NCBI RefSeq assembly: GCF_000381885.1
Contig: NZ_KB907209.1
Span: forward strand, 532,478 to 596,477
Reading direction: 5' to 3'
Source: Actinomadura atramentaria DSM 43919
GTDB taxonomy: Bacteria > Actinomycetota > Actinomycetes > Streptosporangiales > Streptosporangiaceae
Length of the DNA: 64,000 nt
Program-made: the position numbers and the translations under genes
Shown here: piece by piece, positions 9,712-18,212 of the stretch
Layout of the letters: the number at the start of each line of letters is the position of its first letter
Position numbering within the stretch: position 1 is the stretch's first letter
The notes under the pieces: generated by a model
What the model saw: the letters and a program-made list of their open reading frames with translations, nothing else
What the model was told of the DNA's origin: nothing
The model's database searches: none

Positions 9712-11328
9712 ATGTCGGAGCCCCCCCGTAAGGAAACGGACATCGCGCGCCGGATACGCGCGCACGGGCTGGCACGGGGACACGCGCCCGTGGAGATCGC
9801 CCAGGAGATCCACGAGCAGTGCGGCCCGCTGTTCGGAACGAGCGCGGTGAAGGCGCACCGGCTGGCGCACGGCGTCGCCCTGTCCGACATCGTCGCGCAG
9901 GTCCGCGCCCTTTTCGAGGTGGACGGAAAGCCGGAGCCCAAGCTGGGGGAGACCCTGCTGTCGGCGTACGAGAGCGGTTACAAGCGGCCCGGCCCCGAAT
10001 ACCTGCACTACCTCTGCGCCGTCTACCGGGTGGAACCCGAACGGCTCGGCTACCAGAACCCGTGCGTCTGCGGCCGGGGGCACGGCGCCCCCGGGTCCGG
10101 GGACCGCGAACCCGAGCGGGGCGTGATCGAGTCGCCGCCCCTGGTCGGGGCCGTCATCGGCCGGCCGGAGCCGCGCCGCTGGCTCCCCGCCGACCGGCGC
10201 GCGGGGCTCGATCACGCGGAGAATCCCATGTCGGTCGATGTGGGGGAGGAGGACATCGTGCTGCGTAGGACACTGCTGCAGCTCTTGGCCGGGGCGGGCG
10301 TCGCGGTGGACGGCCAGTTCCTCGGAGCCGTGGACGGGCTCCGGCGCAAGATGGACGACACGCTCGTCAACGCCACGGTCTCGCCGACGATGCTCGACCA
10401 GTGGGAGGAGACCACCCTCGGGTACGGGCAGATCTACCAGGCGACGCCGTCGCTGCGGATGCTGTGCGACGTGCTGCTGGACTTCAGCGAGGTCCGCCGC
10501 ATGTGCGACAAGCGGCAGCCGGTGGAACTCCAGGAGCGCCTGTGCCGGATCGCGGCGCAGCTCTCGGCGCTGTCCGGGCTGATCATGATCAACCTGGGCG
10601 ACCACCGGCTGGCCCGGTCGTTCTTCCGGACGGCGCGGACCGCCGCCGACGAGACCAACGACCGCAAGCTCCGCGCGTGGGTGACGGTGCGCGAGTCGCT
10701 CGTCCCCATGTACTACGGCGACCCGCGCGAGGCGCTGCACCTGGCGCGCAAGGCGCAGGACCTGGCGGGCCGCGACCCGAGCGTCGCGGCCGCGATGGGC
10801 CCGGCGGTGGAGGCGCGGGCGCTCGGGATGCTCGCGCTGCGCGGGCGCGGCGACGCCGGGCCGGGGGCGCGGCGCGCGCTGGCGCGGGGCCGGTCGGTGT
10901 TCGAGCGGCTGGGGGAGGAGCACACGGGCGACCTGGTGTTCGGCTTCACCGACCGGCAGATGACGTTCTACGAGGGCGACACCTTCACCAACCTCGGCGA
11001 CCACAAGCAGGGCGACGCGGTGCTGAGCCGCGCGCTCACCCTGTACGCGCCGACCGACCGCGTCGACCTGACGCTCGTCAAGCTCGACCGGGCCGCGTGC
11101 CGGCTGAACGCCGGGCACGGCGACGCCGCCCTCGCGGCCGCCGCCGAGGCGATCACCGACCTGCCGCCCGAGCACCGGTCCGACATCCTCATGCACCGCG
11201 CCCGGCAGATCGGCGGCGAGGTGCGGGCGCGCTGCGGCGACATGCCCGAGCTGAACGATTTCTACGAGACCCTCGCGGGCCCGTGGGTGAAGAGCCCGGC
11301 GGCCCCCGATCCGAGCACGGAAGTCTGA
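9712..11328 (+). CDS. HTH-type transcriptional regulator with TPR-like C-terminal region
   Basis: A 538-aa cytoplasmic regulator of a type abundant in actinomycetes. Residues 1-110 resemble a divergent XRE-like helix-turn-helix (SAVKAHRLAHGVALSDIV, then TLLSAYESGYKRPGPEYLHYLCAVYRV), ending in NPCVCGRGH, a Cys/His cluster. From about residue 180 the protein is all-helical with repeat-like pairs (ERLCRIAAQLSALSGLIMINLGD, ALHLARKAQDLAGRDP), consistent with tetratricopeptide repeats that bind a peptide or protein. The ATG at 9712 follows GAGGCCGGAGGCAC. It is followed after nine bases by a GNAT gene, so the two probably form one unit. Ligand and targets unknown. Confidence 0.75.
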   Translation: MSEPPRKETDIARRIRAHGLARGHAPVEIAQEIHEQCGPLFGTSAVKAHRLAHGVALSDIVAQVRALFEVDGKPEPKLGETLLSAYESGYKRPGPEYLHYLCAVYRVEPERLGYQNPCVCGRGHGAPGSGDREPERGVIESPPLVGAVIGRPEPRRWLPADRRAGLDHAENPMSVDVGEEDIVLRRTLLQLLAGAGVAVDGQFLGAVDGLRRKMDDTLVNATVSPTMLDQWEETTLGYGQIYQATPSLRMLCDVLLDFSEVRRMCDKRQPVELQERLCRIAAQLSALSGLIMINLGDHRLARSFFRTARTAADETNDRKLRAWVTVRESLVPMYYGDPREALHLARKAQDLAGRDPSVAAAMGPAVEARALGMLALRGRGDAGPGARRALARGRSVFERLGEEHTGDLVFGFTDRQMTFYEGDTFTNLGDHKQGDAVLSRALTLYAPTDRVDLTLVKLDRAACRLNAGHGDAALAAAAEAITDLPPEHRSDILMHRARQIGGEVRARCGDMPELNDFYETLAGPWVKSPAAPDPSTEV

Positions 11329-11337
11329 GCCACGCAC

Positions 11338-12000
11338 ATGACGACGTCCGGGGAAACGTCCCCCCGCGAGACCGGCCGCCCGCTCCCGGTGCGCCGGGAG
11401 CAGGAACCGCCCGTGTGGGAGGCGGGCGAGCTGCGGGTCCGCCGCTACCGCCCCGCCGACCACGCGACCGTGCTGCGGCTGCACCGGGAGGGGCTGGCGC
11501 AGGTCGGGCTGCGGCCCGGCGACGGGGTCTACTACGACCACGACTTCTTCCGGATGGAGGAGATCTACCTCAGCAACGACGGGGAGTTCCTCGTCGGGGA
11601 GGCGGGCGGCGCGATCGTCGCGATGGGCGGGCTGCGCCGCGCCGACCTGGTGCCGGGCGGGCACGCGCGCGCGTTCGGCGCGGCGGTGCTCGGCCCGGCG
11701 GAGGCGGCGGCCGCCGGGCTGGCGGTCGCGGGCGGCGTGCCGGGCGCGACCGGGCTGGACGCGGTGGAGATGGTCCGGCTGCGCGTCCGCCCCGACCGGC
11801 AGGGGCGGGGCCACGGGACGGCGCTCGTCCGCATCCTGGAGGACCGCGCCGCCGAGCTGGGCTACCGGGTGCTGCGCGCCGACACCACGTCGCAGCAGAC
11901 GACGGCGCTCGCGCTGTACCGCCGGTTCGGCTGGCGGGAGACGCGCCGGGAGCGGATCGGCGGGCTCGTCAACGTGTACCTGGAGAAGCAGTTGCGCTGA
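11338..12000 (+). CDS. GNAT family N-acetyltransferase
   Basis: A 220-aa acetyl-CoA-dependent N-acyltransferase. The fold is visible from about residue 32 (LRVRRYRPADHATVLRLHREGL), with the acetyl-CoA loop at VRLRVRPDRQGRGHGTALVRILEDRA and the C-terminal TTSQQTTALALYRRFGWRETRRERI. The N-terminal 30 residues are hydrophilic and probably disordered. It starts nine bases after the regulator stop with only a weak ribosome site, suggesting coupled translation. Substrate unknown; the regulator may control its expression or be a partner, which is inference from position only. Confidence 0.82.
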   Translation: MTTSGETSPRETGRPLPVRREQEPPVWEAGELRVRRYRPADHATVLRLHREGLAQVGLRPGDGVYYDHDFFRMEEIYLSNDGEFLVGEAGGAIVAMGGLRRADLVPGGHARAFGAAVLGPAEAAAAGLAVAGGVPGATGLDAVEMVRLRVRPDRQGRGHGTALVRILEDRAAELGYRVLRADTTSQQTTALALYRRFGWRETRRERIGGLVNVYLEKQLR

Positions 12001-12019
12001 GCGGGCCGGCGGGCCGGGG

Positions 12020-12805
12020 TCAGGGCAGGCGGCCGCCGACGACCTGGACGAACGGGTACCGGTGCCGCCGGACGCCGGTGAACCCGCGCGCCTCCAGCGC
12101 GCCGGTCACCTCGCCGTCGCCGAACAGCCGGACGCCCGCCGCGCGGGACACGGTGCTCGCGGCGAGGCCCGTCACCGGGAGCCGGGGGCGGCGGCTGGTC
12201 AGGACGACGATGCGGCCGCCGGGCCGCAGGACGCGCGTCATGGAGTCCAGCGCGGCCCACGGGTCGTCGAACAGGTACAGCGCGCCGGAGCAGCAGACCG
12301 CGTCGAACGTCGCGTCGGCGAACGGGAGGTCGGCGGCGTCGCCGCGCACGTAGCCGATGGCGGGCCCGTCCGCCGGGACGTCCTCGGCGGCGGCGCGGGC
12401 GAGCATCCGGGGCGCGGCGTCGAGGCCGACGACGAGGCCGCGGGGGCCGACGCCCGCCGCGAGCGCGCGGGTGACGTTGCCGGGCCCGCACGCGACGTCG
12501 AGCACGGCGGCGTCCGGCCGGTCGCCGCCGAGCCCGAGCGTGCGGCGCAGCAGCGCCTGCTCGGCGGCGGTGCCGGGTCCGGCGGGCCAGCCCTTGGCGA
12601 GGTTGAACCCGACGGGCCGCCACACGCGCTCGTAGATCTGCGGCAGGAACGCCGACCGCATCACCGACTGCGCGATCGTCGGCGCGGGGTCGGCGGCGGG
12701 GCCGAGCAGGTCCAGGTACCCGGCCGCGGTGTCGGGGTCGGCGGGCGGGTCGGCGAGCAGCGCCGTGATCCGGTCGAGGGCGGGGGCGGTCACGGGGGTC
12801 ACCAT
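12020..12805 (-). CDS. SAM-dependent methyltransferase, class I
   Basis: A 261-aa Rossmann-fold methyltransferase. Motif I is AVLDVACGPGNVTRALA near residue 105, followed by VVGLDAAPRML (acidic end of beta 2), YVRGDAADLPFADATFDAVCCSGALYLFDDP and RVLRPGGRIVVLTSRRP. An N-terminal helical region of about 90 residues precedes the fold, as in many small-molecule methyltransferases. The ATG at 12805 follows an AATAAG stretch by four bases with no ribosome site, so leader and promoter are uncertain. It converges on the GNAT gene with a 19-base gap. Methyl acceptor unknown. Confidence 0.85.
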   Translation of the reverse strand: MVTPVTAPALDRITALLADPPADPDTAAGYLDLLGPAADPAPTIAQSVMRSAFLPQIYERVWRPVGFNLAKGWPAGPGTAAEQALLRRTLGLGGDRPDAAVLDVACGPGNVTRALAAGVGPRGLVVGLDAAPRMLARAAAEDVPADGPAIGYVRGDAADLPFADATFDAVCCSGALYLFDDPWAALDSMTRVLRPGGRIVVLTSRRPRLPVTGLAASTVSRAAGVRLFGDGEVTGALEARGFTGVRRHRYPFVQVVGGRLP

Positions 12806-12871
12806 GCGCTTATTGGAGCATGTGTCAATTCGGGTTGTCGCGCGTCCGGGCGCGGTGTGACCGACCCCACG

Positions 12872-14941
12872 TCAGAGCAGGCCCGTCTGCGACGCCAGGA
12901 ACGACAGCGTGTCCGTCATCAGGTCCACCGACCGGCTCACCGACCGCCCCGCGTGCCCGACCTCCTCCTCGCTGCGCAGCAGGACGGGCGCGTCCGACGC
13001 CGTCGCGTGCTGGAGCGCCGCGCACATCTTGCGGGCGTGCAGCGGATCGACGCGGGTGTCGCCGTCGAACACCGTGAACAGGACCGCCGGGTAGGCCGTC
13101 CCCGCGCGGACGCGGTGGTAGGGGGAGTAGGACAGCAGCCAGCCGAGTTCCTCGGGGTCGTCGGCGGTGCCGTACTCGTCGTTCCACGTCTGGCCGAGGC
13201 CGAACCGCTCGTAGCGCACCATGTCGAGCAGCGGCGCGGAGCACACCACGGCCCGGTACAGCTCCGGCCGCTGGGTGAGCGCCGCGCCGACGAGCAGGCC
13301 GCCGTTGGAGCCGCCGGAGATCGCGAGCCTGTCGGACGTCGTCCAGCCGCCGCTGATCAGCGCCTCCGCCGCCGCGTGGAAGTCGTCGAACACGTTCTGC
13401 TTGTGCTCGCGCATTCCGGCGCGGTGCCACTCTTCGCCCTCTTCTGATCCGCCGCGCAGGTTCGCGATGGCGTACACGCCGCCCATCTCGACCCACGCCA
13501 GCACGCTCGCGGAGTAGCCCGGCGTGAGCGGGACGTTGAAGCCGCCGTAGCCGTAGAGGATCGTCGGGCGCGGCCCGGACGAGCCCGGCCGCGCCATGAC
13601 GAGCATCCGCACCTCGGTGCCGTCCCGCGAGGTGTAGACGACCTGGCGCGTCTCGACGTCCGGGACCTCGACCGCGCCGGGCGGCGTCGCCCACGTCGTC
13701 GTCTCCCCGGTCCGCGCGTCGTAGCGCAGGACGACCGTCGGCGTCGTGTTGTCGGTGTAGGCGAACCACGCCTCGTGCCCGCCCTCCGGGCGCTCGCCGA
13801 GGCCGCCGATCGAGCCCAGGCCCGGCGTCGGAACGGTCCCGGTCCGCTCGCCGGTCGCCAGGTCGTGGACGGTGATCTCGCTGATCGCGTGCCGCGTCCA
13901 CGCGGCGAGCAGGACGGGCCGGTCCAGGTCGTCGAGGATCGCGAAGTCCGTCAGGACGGCCTCGGGGTCCTCCGGGACGAGGTCGCGCCACGTCTCCGGG
14001 CGCGGGTCGGCCGGGTCGGTCACGCACAGCCGCGAGCGCGGGGCGTCCCGGTCGGTGAAGACGTACGCGCGGCCGTCCCGCCCGACGTACAGGCCCGTCT
14101 CGGCGTCCACGCCCTCCTGCACGGCGCGCAGCTCGGGGCGCTCCGGCGGGGACGCGGACAAGTCCGCTATCCACAGGTCGTTGCGCGGGGCCGTGCCCCG
14201 CGACGCCGACACCGTCAGCCAGCGGCCGTCGCGGCTCACCCCGACGCCGTAGTAGTTCGTCTTGTCCCGGCCGTCGCCGAAGACCTCGACGTCGTCGGCC
14301 GGGTCCGCGCCGACCCGGTGCAGGTAGACGCGGCGGTGGTACTGCTCCTCGCCGTCCGGGACCTTCTCCGGCGGCAGGCGGCGCGCGTAGTAGTACGCCG
14401 CGCCGCCCGGCAGCCACGCCACCGACGAGTACCGGGCGCGGTCGATCGGGCCCTCGACGCGCTCGCCGGTCGCGACGTCCATGACGTACAGCAGCGACTC
14501 CTCGTCACCGCCCCGCGAGATCTTGTACGCGAGCAGGCGGCCCTCCTTGTCGGGCTGCCAGCCGTCGAGCGTCGTGGTGCCCGCCGGGTCCAGGGCCATC
14601 GGGTCGACGAGCACGCGCACGTCCGCGCCCGGGTCGGCGACGCACAGCACCGCGTGCTCCTGGCCCGGGTCGCGGCGGGTGAAGAACCGGCGCCCGCCGC
14701 GCCACACCGGCCCGCCGACGTGGCCCGCCGACAGCAGCTCGGCCAGCCGCGCGCGCAGCCGGTCGCGCGCGGGGACGCCGCCGACCGTCTCCCGGAACAG
14801 CGCGTCCTGCGCGGCGAGCCACGTGCGGGTCTCGTCGGTGTCGCGGCGCTCCAGCCAGCGGTACGGGTCGGGCACGCGGCGCCCGTGGATCTCGTCGACG
14901 AGGTCCTCCCGCCGCGCGGGCGGATATGTCGGTCGGCTCAT
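12872..14941 (-). CDS. Prolyl oligopeptidase family serine peptidase (S9A)
   Basis: A 689-aa cytoplasmic peptidase cleaving after proline in short peptides. The N terminus begins the first hydrolase segment (PPARREDLVDEIHGRRVPDPYRWLE), a seven-bladed propeller spans about residues 70-410, and the C-terminal hydrolase carries the nucleophile in SGGSNGGLLVG (Ser near residue 545), Asp in FDGDTRVDP and His in EEVGHAGRS. No signal peptide. The ATG at 14941 is chosen over an in-frame GTG 18 bases upstream because TACAGT sits seven bases before it and overlaps the would-be longer coding sequence. Confidence 0.93.
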   Translation of the reverse strand: MSRPTYPPARREDLVDEIHGRRVPDPYRWLERRDTDETRTWLAAQDALFRETVGGVPARDRLRARLAELLSAGHVGGPVWRGGRRFFTRRDPGQEHAVLCVADPGADVRVLVDPMALDPAGTTTLDGWQPDKEGRLLAYKISRGGDEESLLYVMDVATGERVEGPIDRARYSSVAWLPGGAAYYYARRLPPEKVPDGEEQYHRRVYLHRVGADPADDVEVFGDGRDKTNYYGVGVSRDGRWLTVSASRGTAPRNDLWIADLSASPPERPELRAVQEGVDAETGLYVGRDGRAYVFTDRDAPRSRLCVTDPADPRPETWRDLVPEDPEAVLTDFAILDDLDRPVLLAAWTRHAISEITVHDLATGERTGTVPTPGLGSIGGLGERPEGGHEAWFAYTDNTTPTVVLRYDARTGETTTWATPPGAVEVPDVETRQVVYTSRDGTEVRMLVMARPGSSGPRPTILYGYGGFNVPLTPGYSASVLAWVEMGGVYAIANLRGGSEEGEEWHRAGMREHKQNVFDDFHAAAEALISGGWTTSDRLAISGGSNGGLLVGAALTQRPELYRAVVCSAPLLDMVRYERFGLGQTWNDEYGTADDPEELGWLLSYSPYHRVRAGTAYPAVLFTVFDGDTRVDPLHARKMCAALQHATASDAPVLLRSEEEVGHAGRSVSRSVDLMTDTLSFLASQTGLL

Positions 14942-14948
14942 GAACTGC

Positions 14949-14954
14949 ACTGTA
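14949..14954 (-). promoter_or_regulatory. -10 box for the prolyl oligopeptidase gene
   Basis: TACAGT on the minus strand, seven bases before the ATG at 14941. It supports a leaderless transcript and excludes the GTG at 14959 as start. Confidence 0.5.
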
Positions 14955-15055
14955 TTCACCGGCCGCCGGGCCGCGTCCGGCGCGCCCGCCCCGACGTGTC
15001 GCCGCCCGCCGGCCGGCCCGCTCCGCTAGAAATGATCTTGATCCGAGGAGGGGCC

Positions 15056-15469
15056 ATGAACCGGGCGACCACCCGGGCCGTCGCGCTCACCGGCGCGCTG
15101 GCCTGCGCGTTCACCACCGCCGCACCGGTGCGCGCCGCGCCGCGCCGCGCGGCGGCCGTCACGCTCGCCTACTCGCGCGCGGAAGTCGCGCACGACGGGC
15201 GCACCATCGCGTGGACGTGGACCGTCCGCAACACCGGGCCGCGCGCCGTCGGGGACCTCGCCGTCGTCCACCGGCTCCGGCCCCGGCTCGCCGTCGTCGC
15301 CGTCACACCCGGCTGCGCCGCCCGCAAGACCGGCGTGCGCTGCGGATACGGCGCGCTCGCTGCGGGCGCGCACCGCACCGGACGGCTCGTCGCACGCGTC
15401 CCGCGCGGCGCCACCGGCACCGTCCGCATCGGCGGCCGGGTCACCTGGCGGCAGCCGCCGCCCCGATGA
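15056..15469 (+). CDS. Small secreted protein with an Ig-like/DUF11-type domain
   Basis: A 137-aa exported protein of unknown role. AGGAGGGG precedes the ATG. Residues 1-30 form a signal peptide (MNRATTRAVALTGALACAFTTAAPVRAAP). The mature part is one beta-sandwich-like domain with WTWTVRNTGPRAVGDLAVVHRL, the pattern of DUF11-like repeats in actinomycete surface proteins. Two cysteines (PGCAARKTGVRCGYG) probably form a disulphide. There is no sortase signal or anchor, so it is likely released or wall-associated. It diverges from the oligopeptidase gene. Confidence 0.7.
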   Translation: MNRATTRAVALTGALACAFTTAAPVRAAPRRAAAVTLAYSRAEVAHDGRTIAWTWTVRNTGPRAVGDLAVVHRLRPRLAVVAVTPGCAARKTGVRCGYGALAAGAHRTGRLVARVPRGATGTVRIGGRVTWRQPPPR

Positions 15470-15607
15470 CACCGGACGGCGACAACCATGTGGCCCGCCG
15501 GGAACCCGGGTTCGGACCGGCGGGCACCGGGGGAGATATGGGGTAGCGAACGACCTCCCTCTGAGGCCACACTGATTTCAGGTCGGTTCGCCCTGGGGAG
15601 GTCCTCA

Positions 15608-15712
15608 ATGGCGGGTGTGCGAGTACCGGAGATATGCGAGCCTCGGCGGCACGCGCGCGGACGCGCGCCCGCCGGGGCGAGAACCAGCGCCGGACCGGCG
15701 GGGGACGCGTGA
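15608..15712 (+). CDS. Possible 34-aa leader ORF coupled to the HNH nuclease gene
   Basis: A short ORF (MAGVRVPEICEPRRHARGR then Ala/Gly-rich) with a strong ribosome site, GGGGAGG at 15595-15601, six bases before its ATG. Its stop overlaps the ATG of the HNH gene as TGATG, a classic arrangement for re-initiation. No recognisable domain. It may be a real microprotein or simply a translated leader that delivers ribosomes to the nuclease gene. The support is signal placement, not similarity. Confidence 0.4.
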   Translation: MAGVRVPEICEPRRHARGRAPAGARTSAGPAGDA

Positions 15713-16224
15713 TGCGGCACCAGGTCCTCCTCCTCAACGCGACGTACGAACCGCTCACGACACTGCCGCTGCGCCGCGCCGTCTGCCTGCTCCTGCGGGA
15801 GAAGGCCGAGATCGTCCACAAGGACTCCTCCGGCGCGGTCCTGCACTCCTCGTCCACGCGGGTGGACGTCCCCTCCGTGATCCGGCTGCGGCGCTACGTC
15901 CGGATTCCCTACCGCAGCCGCGTCCCGCTCACCCGCGCCGCGCTCATGCGCCGCGACAACTACCGGTGCGTCTACTGCGGCCGCCGCGCCGAGACCATCG
16001 ACCACGTCCAGCCCCGCAGCCGGGGCGGGCAGCACGTGTGGGAGAACTGCGTCGCGTCCTGCATGACCTGCAACCACAACAAGGCGGACCGGCTCCTCGA
16101 AGAACTCGGGTGGACGCTGGCCGTCACGCCGTGCGTGCCGCGCGGGGCGCACTGGCGGTTGATCGGGGTGATCAATGATGGGGATCCGGAGTGGGCGGCT
16201 TATGTGAGAGAACCCGCGGCGTGA
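15712..16224 (+). CDS. HNH endonuclease domain protein
   Basis: A 170-aa protein with an HNH nuclease fold. Residues 1-75 form a strand-rich N-terminal region (VLLLNATYEPLTTLPLRRAVCLLLREKAEIVH) seen in a widespread actinomycete HNH family. The nuclease follows: YRCVYCGRRAETIDHVQPRSRGG with the first zinc Cys pair and the first His, then NCVASCMTCNHNKADR with the second Cys pair and the final N/H residues. No restriction-methylase partner is adjacent, so a housekeeping or genome-maintenance role is more likely than restriction. The ATG overlaps the stop of a small upstream ORF (TGATG). Confidence 0.88.
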   Translation: MRHQVLLLNATYEPLTTLPLRRAVCLLLREKAEIVHKDSSGAVLHSSSTRVDVPSVIRLRRYVRIPYRSRVPLTRAALMRRDNYRCVYCGRRAETIDHVQPRSRGGQHVWENCVASCMTCNHNKADRLLEELGWTLAVTPCVPRGAHWRLIGVINDGDPEWAAYVREPAA

Positions 16225-16641
16225 CATTGTGGGGGGGGGGCGACCCCCCACACCCCCCGCGGCGCGAAGCGCCGCATCCTCGCTCCGCTGCGGTGCGACC
16301 CTTCGCGCTGCGCGCGCCCGGCCACTCGCTAGCGCTCGCGGCCGTGCGCGCGCGGGGCACCCCCCGTGGTTCCCGTCCTGCTCGGGCATAGACCCCCGGG
16401 GCTCGTGGCCGTGCGCCCGCCGGGGACCCCCGGTGGTTCCCGTCCTTGTTCGGGTGGACACCCCCGGGCTCGTGGCCCTGCGCCCGCCGGTAACCCCTGG
16501 GGTTTCCGTCCTTTGCTCGGGTGTAGGCCCCTCGTGGTTGCTGTTCGTTGCGGGTCTTCTTGCTCGGTGCGCTCGCTTTGGCGGTCCCGCTGTGGTCGCC
16601 GTCTTTTTCTACGAGGGTCGGGCGACACGGCTGGTTGGGCA
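16225..16641. other. Convergent spacer with homopolymer and tandem repeats
   Basis: Between the HNH gene and the serine hydrolase, both ending here. It starts with a run of nine or more G followed by CCCCCC, a foldback, continues with GCGGCGCGAAGCGCCGC-type palindromes, and then the 67-bp repeats. Open frames through it are repeat translations (Arg/Pro/Gly) and were not called. Confidence 0.65.
16334..16529. repeat. Three imperfect tandem 67-bp repeats
   Basis: Units begin at 16334, 16401 and 16468, each starting GCTCGYGGCC and containing GGTTCCCGTCC-like and CTCGGG-like blocks. The third unit is shorter and more diverged, and a fragment of a fourth begins near 16530. Confidence 0.8.
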
Positions 16642-17745
16642 TCAGGGTTGTTCTGTTGCGCAGAAGGCCTTTGTGCCTGCGTCTCGGATGGCGTTGGTGT
16701 TGGGGCCCGGGAAGACGTTGCTGGCCATGAGTACCTGGTGCTGGCCGGATTCGTCGGACATCCAGAGGGCCAGGTAGCCGAGGACCGCGCCCTCGTGGGA
16801 CCAGACGGTGCCGCACGCGGTTTTCGAGCGGACCAGCCCCAGGCCGTATTCCGTTCCCTCCGCTCCTGCGGGGACCGTGGTCTCCAGTTCCTGCATCTGC
16901 TTCTTCGGGAGCAGTTTTCCCGTCAGCAGGGCGCGTTGGAACGTCGCCTGGTCGGCGAGGGTGGAGACGGCCGCGCCGGCGGTGCCCGTCAGAGAGGTGT
17001 TCGACGTGGTCACGTCGAGGACGTATCCGTAGCCGTGCAAATGGTTGCCGGAAAGTTTTGACGCGCCGTCGGGCATGTAGGTGCGGGTCAGGCCCAGAGG
17101 CGTGAGGATTCGGTTCTTGATCTCCACCGACGGGTCGTGGCCGGTGACCGCCCGGATGACCATTCCCGCGAGAATGTAGTTCGTGTTGGCGTAGTGCCAT
17201 TCCTTGCCGGGCGGCGAGTAGGGCGCGGTCCGGTTCGCGATGTCGACGATCTGCTGCGGCGTGTACTTCAGGTCCGGGAAGACGTTCACGCCGTAGGTGA
17301 GCAGCGTGAGCGGGTCGGTCATGTAGTCGTAGACGCCGCTGGTGTGGTTGAGGAGCTGGCGGATCGTGACCTTGGCGCCGTCGTTGGTGCCGTGCAGCGC
17401 GCCCGGCAGCCATTTGGCGACCGTGTCGTCCAGCGACAGCTTTCCCTCGGCCTCCAGTTGCAGCAGGACCGTTGAAGCGAACACCTTGGTGTTGCTGCCG
17501 ATGCGGAACTGCGCGGCGGGGTCGGCCCTGACGCCGCGGTACAGGTCGCCCAGCCCGGCGGCGGCCGTGCGCTCGGTCGCGCCGTCGCGGACCATGCCGA
17601 TCGCGCCGCCGCCGTTCGCGGCGACGATGTCCTGGACGGCCGAGGCCAGCGCGTCGGTCGGAGCCGCGTCCGCCGGGCCGACCGCCGCGACCACCGCCGC
17701 CGCGGTCGTCAGGAGGACGGCGCCGAGCCCGCTCACTGCTTTCAT
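16642..17745 (-). CDS. Secreted beta-lactamase-fold serine hydrolase / D-Ala-D-Ala carboxypeptidase (class C/S12 type)
   Basis: A 367-aa exported enzyme related to class C beta-lactamases and S12 DD-peptidases. The ATG at 17745 begins a signal peptide (MKAVSGLGAVLLTTAAAVVAA, cleavage near ADAAP). The active-site SxxK is SNTK in FRIGSNTKVFASTVLLQLE, the second motif is Y-A-N in WHYANTNYILAGMVI, and the third is HEG in GTVWSHEGAVLGY. These fit DD-carboxypeptidase or esterase activity on cell-wall peptides; true lactamase activity cannot be told from sequence. Two cysteines (TACGTV, AFCATE) near the C terminus may pair. Upstream in-frame sequence lacks a ribosome site. Confidence 0.85.
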   Translation of the reverse strand: MKAVSGLGAVLLTTAAAVVAAVGPADAAPTDALASAVQDIVAANGGGAIGMVRDGATERTAAAGLGDLYRGVRADPAAQFRIGSNTKVFASTVLLQLEAEGKLSLDDTVAKWLPGALHGTNDGAKVTIRQLLNHTSGVYDYMTDPLTLLTYGVNVFPDLKYTPQQIVDIANRTAPYSPPGKEWHYANTNYILAGMVIRAVTGHDPSVEIKNRILTPLGLTRTYMPDGASKLSGNHLHGYGYVLDVTTSNTSLTGTAGAAVSTLADQATFQRALLTGKLLPKKQMQELETTVPAGAEGTEYGLGLVRSKTACGTVWSHEGAVLGYLALWMSDESGQHQVLMASNVFPGPNTNAIRDAGTKAFCATEQP

Positions 17746-17975
17746 GGCCACTCCCGACGGCGGTTCACGCGACCGGGAACCGTCTAGATTTCCGCGCACG
17801 CTATCGGTCCCGCAGAGGGCGCGCAACGGTGTCCGCCCGGTCATTCCCGCGCCCGCTCCAAAGCCGCTCTCCGCATTCGACGAAGGCGATGAATTTTCGC
17901 GGAGCTAAGGACCGCGAGTGCGCGTCCCGGCCGCATCGCCGGTGCCGGACGGCTCGCCCGGGCGCTCGCGGTTGC

Positions 17976-17981
17976 GATAAT
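17976..17981 (+). promoter_or_regulatory. -10 box for the FmdB-family gene
   Basis: GATAAT six bases before the ATG, without a ribosome site: a leaderless arrangement. Confidence 0.5.
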
Positions 17982-17987
17982 CGGGTC

Positions 17988-18200
17988 ATGCCACGCTATG
18001 ACTTCCGCTGCCGCTCCTGCGGATCGACGTTCGAGGTGTCGCGCCCGATGAGCGAGGCGTCCGCGCCCGCCCCCTGCCCGGCCGGCCACGACGACACCGT
18101 CAAGCTGCTGTCGACGGTCGCCGTGACCGGGGGAGCGGCCGGACCGGCCGTCCCGCCCGCCGGGGGCGGGGGCTGCTGCGGCGGTGGCTGCTGCGGTTGA
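17988..18200 (+). CDS. FmdB-family zinc ribbon protein
   Basis: A 70-aa protein with the FmdB zinc ribbon: YDFRCRSCGSTFEV supplies the first Cys pair and PCPAGH the second ligand pair (Cys and probably His). These proteins are common next to housekeeping genes and are thought to be small regulators or metal-binding factors; the precise role is unknown. The C terminus is Gly-rich with two CC pairs (GGGGCCGGGCCG), giving four extra cysteines that could bind another metal. It is probably translated from a leaderless message. It converges on the DUF1330 gene with a 12-base gap. Confidence 0.85.
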   Translation: MPRYDFRCRSCGSTFEVSRPMSEASAPAPCPAGHDDTVKLLSTVAVTGGAAGPAVPPAGGGGCCGGGCCG

Positions 18201-18212
18201 CCGGCGCCCGCG

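Noticed and set aside
12806..12840. TTGACA on the minus strand upstream of the methyltransferase
   Set aside because: A correctly spaced -10 box would fall on the start codon and does not match consensus, so it was not called as a promoter.
16329..16628. Short minus-strand frame through the 67-bp repeats
   Set aside because: It simply translates the repeat (RTATSPGG-type units) and lacks a ribosome site.
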